This document shows positions 19,334-26,128 of a DNA stretch of 26,128 nt, in pieces. The stretch is taken from NCBI RefSeq assembly GCF_000281045.1, contig NW_008246090.1, positions 533,670 to 559,797 of the forward strand, in the 5' to 3' direction. Made by a program: the position numbers and the translations under genes. Position 1 is the stretch's first letter, and every line of letters starts with the position of its first letter. Under the pieces are notes generated by a model. It was not told where the DNA came from, did not search any database, and saw only the letters and a program-made list of their open reading frames with translations. Source of the stretch: Saprolegnia diclina VS20. Taxonomy: Eukaryota > Oomycota > Saprolegniomycetes > Saprolegniales > Saprolegniaceae.

Positions 19334-20117
19334 GCGTGAAATGACATATTGTACATTGTACACATTTGCATTTGGTCGTGGTCTGTGACGTGGCATTCCG
19401 ACGTCCTCGTTGGACGAGTCCCCACTCGCAAGGATAGAGAACAAGAAGATACGAGCGCTCGTCAGTTGCGATAGCCAAGTCATTTAGTCAATAACCACGT
19501 GCAATGAAGTAGAAAACAAAGTAGTGTGTGATACTGTACGCTAGTATGGTGACGTACTAGCACGTTAGCGTACGCAGTAACTTAGGGAAATGTTTTCTAG
19601 CAATGCATCTATTGCCTTGATATATTGATACATTGTTTGTTGAGAGCCGCCACGTTCGATGGCCGGTGCGGTGGGTGCATTCGCGTGCATTTTGTAATGT
19701 AGCACCGCGCCAACTGCATCTTTGCCGATCGCCGGATAAGGTCATTTGCCACCAGTATACTACCATACTACATATACATGGACCGTCGTCGCAGCTCCAC
19801 GGTCGGTCGCAGGAGCTCGCTATTAGCCGCGGTGCCAGCGGTCGTGAAGGCAAGAGGCTACGGTGCACGACTCGTTTGCTCGTGGAGATAGATAGCGACG
19901 TGTGCCAGAAGCAAGCGCAAGGTTGGAGCTGCTGCCGTCACCGGTGGAGCTGGCGGCTGGCGCCACCGGCTCTGCCTTTTTTTCATTTTTCCAATATATT
20001 GCATACAACTCGCAAGCTATACAATACGTTTTTGTCAAATCACGTGGCAGCTGGTGCGTGCGACATGCGGTGCGCGATCCAAGCGAGCGTCATCGAACGA
20101 ACTTCTCCGCATGCGCG
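19334..20117. other. Intergenic region between the IFT172 and CDS genes
   Basis: Contains the IFT172 3' flank (AT-rich from 19345) and the upstream region of the cytidylyltransferase. The latter's frame extends upstream to a GTG at 19902, but the extra 72 codons include a non-conserved hydrophobic patch from AT-rich DNA. I take them as untranslated. No other gene is seen. Confidence 0.5.
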
Positions 20118-21611
20118 ATGCCTGGCGTTCGGCTTGACACGCTGCTCGCCGAGCACATGACGACCGAGCCTGTCGACGACGACGACGTCGTGCTGCTCGA
20201 GGCCATGACGTCGACCACGGTCGGCACCAAAACGCAGGACGCGATGCGCACGGTGCGCGAGAGCCACGTGGTCCGCCGCATCCGCCGCTCCAACGCGATC
20301 CAGCGCGTGCTCTCGGGCCTTGTGCTCGCGCCGTCCGTGCTCGCCTTTCTTCTTCTGGGCCCGCGCTTTGCGCCGTACCTGCTCTGCTCCGTCGTCGTCT
20401 CGATCTGCTACTATGAGTTTGCGTGGCTGAGCCACCGCATCGTGCACCGTGTCGCGACGTCGGTCGCGCTCTCGGACCTCACATCGCTGCGGCCGATTCC
20501 AGTCCTTAACCTCCGCGACTGCGCCATCTCGCCCATCTCGCGCGGCTACGACAAGGTGGCGGCCGCCATCCTCTCGACGCTGCAGACCATGCTGCTCCTT
20601 GGCCTCACGTACGTCACGAACCTGTACGTCTGGCACTTTGAGTCGCTGCCCGTCGATGCTGCGCAAGACCGCCCGCACGTACAAGCCGTCGCGTACCTCT
20701 ACATCTACCTCGGCGTCACGGGCTGGGTGGCTTTTTACTGTGCGTGGCTCACGCCGTCGTGGCGCGCGCACCTCCTTCTTCTAGTCGTCCAGCTCTTCTA
20801 CGGCCTCCGCGCGCTCAACACATTTAGCACCAACTACTATAGCAACCACGTGTACCTCCTCGGGTACGACTACACCAAGCAGACGTTCGCGCTCATTGCG
20901 ATCGCCGTGCACCTGAGCTTTGCGTCGCTTGCGTCACTGCCCGATGGCATTCGCATCCTCTTTGGTGTCCTCCTCGACTGCGTCGCGTTTGGCTACGTCG
21001 CATTGCTCATGGACCCGATCTCGACCTTTATGGCGTCCGTCATCGACGGCCGGCGCCTCGCCTTGGGCTTCTTGGCGGTCGTGTGGGGCGCCGACACGGG
21101 CGCGTATGTGACCGGCCACGTCATCCCGGCCTTGGGCTACGTGCATTTTCATCGCCTTGCGTACCACATTTCACCCAAGAAGGACCTCGAAGGCACGCTC
21201 GGCGGCGCCTTCCTCGGCGTGCTCCTCGTGCTCTTTGTCAACTTTGTCGCGCCGCCCGACCTCCCCGAGAGCGTGCTTCGCGACCTGCGCATGGACAAGG
21301 ACACGTACTTGTATACGTGTCTGCTGTGGCAGCTCGTGTTTGCGATCGTCGGCGCCTTCATCTCGCGCTACGGCGACCTCTTGGCTAGTCTGCTCAAGCG
21401 GCTCGCGCAAGTCAAAGACACGGGCGACTTGATCCCGGGCCATGGCGGCATGCTCGACCGGGTCGACGCGCTCCTCTTCACGGCTGCTGTCTTTGTGCTC
21501 TACCACCGTCTCTCGAGCGGACCCAACTACACGAGCTACGTCCAGCCGACGTATCAGGGCTGGGCGTACCAAGCCAGCGTCCTAGCCACGCTGTTTCCAT
21601 TCGTCGGCTGA
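20118..21611 (+). CDS. Phosphatidate cytidylyltransferase (CDP-diacylglycerol synthase)
   Basis: A 497-aa integral membrane enzyme from the ATG at 20118, in one exon. It makes CDP-diacylglycerol from phosphatidate and CTP, the branch point to phosphatidylinositol, phosphatidylglycerol and cardiolipin, normally in the ER. About ten hydrophobic segments are visible (near 67-96, 154-173, 190-209, 217-231, 256-298, 313-324, 360-378, 398-415 and 449-463). Conserved blocks are WGADTGAY (323-330), ISPKKDLEGT (351-360), the metal-site GD (419-420), and the CdsA signature ending KDTGDLIPGHGGMLDRVD (433-450). The N-terminal 60 or so residues are hydrophilic and acidic. The start follows the ATG because the upstream part of the frame looks non-coding; the next Met (at 20158) is a weaker alternative. 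It forms a run of lipid genes with the ACBP and the sphingosine-phosphate lyase downstream. Confidence 0.93.
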   Translation: MPGVRLDTLLAEHMTTEPVDDDDVVLLEAMTSTTVGTKTQDAMRTVRESHVVRRIRRSNAIQRVLSGLVLAPSVLAFLLLGPRFAPYLLCSVVVSICYYEFAWLSHRIVHRVATSVALSDLTSLRPIPVLNLRDCAISPISRGYDKVAAAILSTLQTMLLLGLTYVTNLYVWHFESLPVDAAQDRPHVQAVAYLYIYLGVTGWVAFYCAWLTPSWRAHLLLLVVQLFYGLRALNTFSTNYYSNHVYLLGYDYTKQTFALIAIAVHLSFASLASLPDGIRILFGVLLDCVAFGYVALLMDPISTFMASVIDGRRLALGFLAVVWGADTGAYVTGHVIPALGYVHFHRLAYHISPKKDLEGTLGGAFLGVLLVLFVNFVAPPDLPESVLRDLRMDKDTYLYTCLLWQLVFAIVGAFISRYGDLLASLLKRLAQVKDTGDLIPGHGGMLDRVDALLFTAAVFVLYHRLSSGPNYTSYVQPTYQGWAYQASVLATLFPFVG

Positions 21612-22436
21612 GTCGCAGTTCTCTCTAATTTAACATGAATGCAACCTTGCTTGACGTCGTGACGAAGGCCCATGCGATTGAGACCTCTGCGTCATGTATT
21701 GAGCTCGGGTGGTTGTCAGTCTTTGAGACTATGGGGTGGAGATCGGGGGGGCGGGTTCTACCGTTCCCACTGCGATAATTCAATAAATCGCCGACTTGAA
21801 CATGACGAATTGTCATTTGGAACACAAGCCGCCGCCCGGCAACCTCCCAGCGAGCAAGAATGTCCTCCAATGCAGCGACCTCATCCCGAGTCCTAGCACA
21901 TGCAGCGTTATCAAGAAGAACCACTAGGGATACTGGGACAACGCCGTTGGCGTCTACACTTGTCGACCGATTTTTGTACTTTAGCTCGAAGTGGAAAATA
22001 CTGTTGCTCGATGGTTTTCTCCGGCGTAGAGACAGCGACCAAAGGGCAAGAAGGGCGCGTCATGGCCCCTCGTGCATGACGCACCAGACGGTGCCTTGAC
22101 CCCGTACCCTACCGTAAATAATGTACGGTAGACGCCTCCGTTGAGCCTCTCGGCGTCCGCCTTTTGTGTACTCTGCCGCGCCAGTGCACTCGTCTAGCTA
22201 CCTCGCTCGTACAGTACGCCATGGCGACAGCGCCAAGAGCGAGCATGAAAAGACTCGCAACGTTGGGTGGCTTGAACTTCGTCTTCGAGAACCGGCTGGG
22301 ATGGCAGTGTTGCGTCAACGCAACCGGATTTGCCGGATACGCTGGCGCCGTCCAAGTGGTCCAATGAGCGCGCTCCAACCTATCCAAAAGGCGTTTGATT
22401 GGCTGCTCTCGGCGAAAAGGCAAAGTGACTACCAGA
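21612..22436. other. Intergenic region between the CDS and ACBP genes
   Basis: No ATG-started gene is supported. A minus-strand frame without stops covers 21625-22059. A stretch near 21890 reads like protein (LLDNAACARTRDEVAALEDI), but the frame lacks an early Met and does not share the local GC3 bias. It may be a decayed gene or chance. A small inverted repeat lies at 22109-22131. Confidence 0.45.
22109..22131. repeat. Inverted repeat CTACCGTA / TACGGTAG
   Basis: Perfect 8-nt arms (22109-22116, 22124-22131) around AATAATG, about 325 bp upstream of the ACBP start codon. The arms resemble those of the inverted repeat at 11461-11487 (both contain TACCG/CGGTA). Role unknown. Confidence 0.65.
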
Positions 22437-22452
22437 GCTCATTTCTGAATTG
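22437..22452 (+). promoter_or_regulatory. Oomycete Inr+FPR core promoter of ACBP
   Basis: GCTCATTTCTGAATTG follows the published oomycete start-site consensus GCTCATTYYNCAWTTT at 14 of 16 positions. The presumed +1 A (22441) is 15 nt before the ATG at 22456. The same TCATTTCTGAATT string precedes the lyase gene on the other strand. Confidence 0.7.
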
Positions 22453-22455
22453 ACC

Positions 22456-22716
22456 ATGTCTGACTTCGAAGCCGCCGCCGCCGCCATCAAGAACTGGAAC
22501 CCGGCCTCGTCGCCGTCCAACGACGACAAGCTTGCGCTCTACGCGCTCTACAAGCAGGGCACGGAAGGCGACTGCAACACGTCGCGCCCCGGCATGTTCG
22601 ACCTCGCCGGCAAGGCCAAGTGGGATGCGTGGAACGCCAAGAAGGGCACGAGCAAGGAAGCTGCCCAGGCCGCGTACGTCGCCGAAGTCGCCCGCCAGTT
22701 GGAGACGTACAAGTAA
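22456..22716 (+). CDS. Acyl-CoA-binding protein
   Basis: An 86-aa protein of exactly the family's usual length. It is a four-helix bundle that carries long-chain acyl-CoA esters in the cytosol and supplies lipid synthesis and breakdown. The diagnostic core is intact: LYALYKQGTEGD, then NTSRPGMFDLAGKAKWDAW, then KKGTSKEAAQAAYV, with the ligand-contacting Tyr and Lys residues. It starts at the ATG at 22456, 15 nt after the promoter's presumed +1. It is a single exon. The gene converges on the sphingosine-phosphate lyase gene about 500 bp away, and a CDP-DAG synthase lies upstream, so its neighbours are all lipid enzymes. Confidence 0.96.
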   Translation: MSDFEAAAAAIKNWNPASSPSNDDKLALYALYKQGTEGDCNTSRPGMFDLAGKAKWDAWNAKKGTSKEAAQAAYVAEVARQLETYK

Positions 22717-23214
22717 ATGTGACGCGCGTTGTCTGTAGATTTAGCCGCCATTGATGCTCCTGGTCTCAATGCAAACCTCTTTCATTTGTAATTTCTAGTG
22801 TCTTGCTCGACTCTTCGAATCCACGGTACGTTGCGAAGGCCTTGTCCGAGGACTTGAAGACAGCCATGCCCCTGAAGCTGCTCGAACCCTCCGCCGCCAC
22901 GGACGCTTTTGGTGCCACGCGTCTCAGAGCCCTGCCGCACACCCAAGGCTGCGAGAAGCAACACGTCGCAGGCCCTGGAGATCGAGTCCATCATGTATGG
23001 TGGCGTTGTCGTTGCAAGTAGCGAGGTCAGGTCGCTTGCCCTGTACGTAGCCTTCGGCAAGACACCAACCAACACCCATGTTGCTGCCAGATCACAAATG
23101 TCCTGAATGGGGAGTTCGCAGGCGACGCTAGGACGGCTCTTTTGGGCCCACGTCGAGAATCATTATGCAACTAAGTCATGAATCATAATGCAAAATAGGT
23201 GATTCCAAAAGGAA
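22717..23214. other. Convergent 3' region between the ACBP and lyase genes
   Basis: No supported gene. Frames on both strands lack ATG starts or motifs. Near the lyase stop there is a short imperfect duplication, AATCATTATGCA and AATCATAATGCA, with CATTATG/CATAATG also forming inverted arms (about 23161-23190). It could help 3' end formation, but that is a guess. Confidence 0.4.
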
Positions 23215-24999
23215 CTACAAGGTCTGCGTCGCGTCCGTGTAGATGCGCAGGATGTCTTCGACGGGGCCCGCCGGCATGGTCGACGCCATGCCGTAAATCG
23301 CGCTGCCGCCGCTGAGCTTGCCGTTCGGGTCGGCCATGACAAAGTCGACAGCCTCGCGGAGCGCGGAGAGGAACTGGGCGCCCTTGCCAATGTGGCGCAC
23401 GGTGACGCACAGGTGGACGCTCGTCGGGTGCTGGAGCGCGTTGAGGCTCCAGCCCGCCTTGGACATGCGGTCGCTGACCTTGAGGATGTTGAAGACGTGC
23501 GAGCCAAAGCAGATGACCATCGCCTGCGGGTCGCCGAGGATGAAGAGCGCGTCGCCCATGCTGCGAATGCCGTTCGTGATGATCTCGACCGTCTCGAGAA
23601 TCCCCTCTGTCTTCTCGAGGTACCCTTCCTTGCCCATCTTGACCATGGACGCCCACGCCGCCGCGCTGAGCGCGCCTGGGCGACTGCCGGCGATCGTCGG
23701 CGTCGCATACAAGCCGCCGGTCCAGTCCGAGTAGGCAAAGTACTGGAAGCGGCGAATCGCCTTGTGCTTGTACAGCACGACCGACGTGCCTTTGGACGCG
23801 TAGCCGTACTTGTGCGTGTCGCACGACATGCTCGTGACGCCAGGCAGTGCAAAGTCGAACGGCGGCAGCTTGTGGCCCAATATGCGCGCAAAGGGCAGCA
23901 CAAAGCCGCCAAGACACGCGTCCACATGCAGCCCAATGCCATACTGCGTCGCCATCTCCGAAAGCGCTGCAATGTCATCGATGGTGCCTTGCGGAAAGTT
24001 GGGCGCGCTGGCGTACAGCATGATGGTGTTGGCCGAGATGTTCCAGCGCACCGCGTCCAAGTTGACCTTGTACGTGATCGGGTCGACCGGGACCTTGATG
24101 AGCTTGATGTTGAACATGTCGCATGCCTTGTCGATCGCGGCGTGGGCGGTCACGGCCGCAATGATCTCGGGTCGCGTAATGCCATGGTCGTGCCGGAACC
24201 AGTCGCGGTGCGTCTTGGTGGCGAGCACGATGCTCTCGGTGCCGCCCGACGTGAGCGATCCGACAACGTCCGGCGACCCGCCGTTGAGAAGGCTCGCGGT
24301 CATCGCAATCACTTCGGCTTCAAAGCGCACGACGGACGGCCAGAGGTCGGCGTGGAGCGGGTTTGTGACGGCAAAGAGCCCGTACGCTTGGTTGAGCAGC
24401 GCAATGTGCTCGTCTTCGCCGTGGTACACAGCGCCCGAGACGAGGCCGTCTTGCCAGCGCTTGTCCTCGCCTTGCACCATGCGCACCATGGTCGCGAGTA
24501 CGTCAGCCGCGGCTTGGCCCTTCTCGGGAAGCGCAAATCGCTTCGGAAAGTCGATCGCAGACTTGCTCTGCTCGGCGAGCGAGCGCTCAATGTCGTGTTC
24601 GATCTTGGCAATCTCGGCGCGCACCTTCTTTTGAAGCAACGGAATGTACGAGAGGACCGCCATGGCCGCGTTCCCAGCCTTGTTGATCGCCTCCTTCTTG
24701 GAAAAACCATACCGCGCCTTCCGGAGACGGTCCAGCACCGCATACGCAACGTAGATGAGCGTGACGAGCGCAATGGCGTCGCCAAGGACAAAGGCCATGA
24801 CCGGCGGCATGGCGGCGAGGGCCAGCGCGAGCACGCTCGATGGCGCGTCGCCCGTGAGGTGCGCCCGGTAGCGGTAGTAGAGGACGCCGGCGAGCGCAGC
24901 TGGCAAACCCTTCTTGGCGACCCGCTCGATGTGCATGAAGCGGCCGAGGACGACGTACGAGGCGACGACGGCGGCGGCGACGGTCGGTGCAGCTGCCAT
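23215..24999 (-). CDS. Sphingosine-1-phosphate lyase
   Basis: A PLP-dependent ER-membrane enzyme that cleaves phosphorylated sphingoid bases to a fatty aldehyde and phosphoethanolamine, the exit step of sphingolipid breakdown. I take the ATG at 24999 (594 aa). A longer frame from 25059 (614 aa) would put the Inr/FPR promoter inside the coding sequence. Numbering from 25059: hydrophobic N-terminal segments at 22-40 and 73-110; VSGAVYHGEDEH (207-218); NPLHADLWPSVVRFEAEVIAMT (233-254), the family hallmark; GGTES (272-276), which contacts PLP phosphate; HVDACLGG (378-385), with the PLP-pairing Asp380; and DTHKYGYASKG (414-424), with Lys417 forming the Schiff base. All catalytic elements are present. 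Single exon. Confidence 0.95.
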   Translation of the reverse strand: MAAAPTVAAAVVASYVVLGRFMHIERVAKKGLPAALAGVLYYRYRAHLTGDAPSSVLALALAAMPPVMAFVLGDAIALVTLIYVAYAVLDRLRKARYGFSKKEAINKAGNAAMAVLSYIPLLQKKVRAEIAKIEHDIERSLAEQSKSAIDFPKRFALPEKGQAAADVLATMVRMVQGEDKRWQDGLVSGAVYHGEDEHIALLNQAYGLFAVTNPLHADLWPSVVRFEAEVIAMTASLLNGGSPDVVGSLTSGGTESIVLATKTHRDWFRHDHGITRPEIIAAVTAHAAIDKACDMFNIKLIKVPVDPITYKVNLDAVRWNISANTIMLYASAPNFPQGTIDDIAALSEMATQYGIGLHVDACLGGFVLPFARILGHKLPPFDFALPGVTSMSCDTHKYGYASKGTSVVLYKHKAIRRFQYFAYSDWTGGLYATPTIAGSRPGALSAAAWASMVKMGKEGYLEKTEGILETVEIITNGIRSMGDALFILGDPQAMVICFGSHVFNILKVSDRMSKAGWSLNALQHPTSVHLCVTVRHIGKGAQFLSALREAVDFVMADPNGKLSGGSAIYGMASTMPAGPVEDILRIYTDATQTL

Positions 25000-25000
25000 C

Positions 25001-25016
25001 GAATTCAGAAATGAGT
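25001..25016 (-). promoter_or_regulatory. Oomycete Inr+FPR core promoter of the lyase gene
   Basis: The minus strand reads ACTCATTTCTGAATTC, nearly the same as the ACBP element (TCATTTCTGAATT shared). The presumed +1 A (25012) is 13 nt before the ATG at 24999. The element decides between the two candidate starts. Confidence 0.65.
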
Positions 25017-26128
25017 CTGCGATCTTCGGAAGGCCAAGTGCAAACCTCTCGAAATGCATATTTCAAGGATGACTTGGGGTTTGTATGACCATGCAGGCGA
25101 GACTATGCAGTTTGACAGGTGATGACGCCGCATAATCTGACCAGCCGGATTAGGAATGACAATGTGATGACGCACGTGACATCAACCGACAACGGGTGCA
25201 TCAAAGTTAGCTTTTTGGATTTATAACTCTATATATGGTGCTCTAGGGTTGAAAATGGGGGCCGATACCAACGTCCAAGCAAGTTGACGTTGCAGCTGCG
25301 TCGGTCGTACCAGCGTAGTACTACTGTACCTTGATACTTGCTATGGAGCCAGCGTTGCTAGGTCATGTCTTTGGTCATCGAGAGTCTTTATGATGGGATG
25401 CTTGCGAATGAAAATGGGTTGATGACGAGGAGGATGGCTTCGCGGGTCCCAGCAACGGAACAGAAGTCCGACACACGTACGTAGAAAACATGGCCACGAC
25501 GTGTCCGTGGTCCAGGCGCAAGCATGAGCTCGACCGCTTCGACCTACGCAGTAGTGCCCAAGTGCTGCGACCTAATGAGCACTAGACCGTACTCCAGATA
25601 CAAAGGTCGTTGTGGGAAACCTCGCTTGCTGATAGCACAGGCTGCCACGTCATGCATCCTTTCCGGGCGCGCTGCCACGATGTTGTCGCAACTGAAAGTA
25701 GAGTTTGGCAATCTCGATCGCGCGTCTTGTCGGGCGATCTACTGTTCATCCACCAAGGTTGTTCCCGGTATTTCGGCAGTCTAGGTTAGCTTGCCAATGA
25801 CATTTTTCGCAGTGATATGCCTCAAACGTCGCCAATCAATACATAATTGTATATGATTCCACAGTCATTTATGGCCAAGCAAAGGGTGCAGCCCAGTCTG
25901 CTGACTGCAAGAGCGTCAACATCATACCTTCACATCCACCGCGTGAGTAGGGAGTCTATGCACACAATGCTGCCACGTCATTGTTCCATGTGAAACCGTG
26001 TGCGATCGCGCTGCGTACGCTGCCACGTCATGGAGGCAAAGCGTTGCGAATCACGAATGGCATTCTACGGTTGGTGCACCGCGCCTCATATGCAAGGGAA
26101 TATCTCTTAATTCCTTGCTCATATGGAA
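25017..26128. other. Non-coding right edge with repeated boxes
   Basis: About 1.1 kb without a supported gene; the only sizeable frame (25524-25784, 86 codons) has no motif. Near 25220-25240 is a TATA-like TATAACTCTATATATGG. The right half holds several copies of GCTGCCACGTCAT, listed separately. The stretch is probably the distal upstream region of the lyase and of a gene beyond the window. Confidence 0.45.
25641..26031 (+). repeat. Dispersed 13-mer GCTGCCACGTCAT, three exact copies
   Basis: Exact copies lie at 25641-25653, 25969-25981 and 26019-26031. A partial copy, GCTGCCACG, lies at 25671-25679. The core CCACGTCA is a G-box/CRE-like sequence of the kind bound by bZIP factors, so a regulatory array is plausible. 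No gene using it is visible in the window. Confidence 0.7.

Noticed and set aside
19902-20117. Upstream extension of the CDP-DAG synthase frame
   Set aside because: It starts at GTG and includes an AT-rich, non-conserved hydrophobic stretch; the ATG at 20118 fits better.
23392-25014. 540-codon plus-strand frame opposite the lyase
   Set aside because: Composition is that of an antisense shadow; the opposite strand carries every catalytic motif of sphingosine-phosphate lyase.
1-26128. A previously undescribed defence, mobile or biosynthetic system
   Set aside because: The recognisable genes are ordinary housekeeping and signalling genes. No transposase, integrase, CRISPR array or clustered novel enzymes were seen, so the novelty here lies in gene structure and single proteins.

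Overview
The window is eukaryotic nuclear DNA and most likely comes from an oomycete, probably the Saprolegniales. Genes are dense, GC3-rich and on both strands. Introns are very small (41-54 nt). A near-consensus oomycete Inr/FPR core promoter sits directly before two start codons. A ciliary transport gene shows that the organism makes flagellated cells (zoospores). The oomycete assignment is an inference from these traits; genus and species cannot be read from the sequence.

Layout. 590-3465 (-): a large protein with a degenerate 2-oxoglutarate/Fe(II) oxygenase-like N-terminus, broken by an apparent frameshift. About 4080-4743 (+): coding-like fragments in changing frames, running into a single-pass TKL-type kinase (4744-5856) whose DFG motif reads DFD. 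5867-6487 (-): a small protein of unknown function. 6607-8958 (-): a GRIP-domain golgin. 9780-10649 (+): a five-exon SAP-domain THO1/SARNP-type mRNA export protein with six R-x-x-[R/K]-F repeats. 10703-11377 and 11916-12780 (-): a tandem pair of paralogues, one with two intact EF-hands and one with both calcium loops lost. 13782-19333 (+): six-exon IFT172, 1770 aa, complete. 20118-21611 (+): CDP-diacylglycerol synthase. 22456-22716 (+): acyl-CoA-binding protein. 23215-24999 (-): sphingosine-1-phosphate lyase. 25017-26128: non-coding, with repeated GCTGCCACGTCAT boxes.

No operon-like logic is expected here, but the last three genes all act in ER lipid metabolism: CDP-DAG supply, acyl-CoA carriage and sphingoid-base breakdown. 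Twelve introns were placed by frame and homology, and they show a strong bias to CGTAG acceptors. Several genes have an Inr-like box only 10-16 nt before the ATG, which also helps choose starts (for example, SPL probably begins at 24999 rather than 25059).

I saw no mobile element, tRNA, rRNA or CRISPR array. The most informative oddities are the stop-free introns with lengths divisible by three, the CAGTAG tandem acceptor, intron and EF-hand divergence in the tandem pair, the repeat-per-exon SARNP, and the broken sequence upstream of the kinase.
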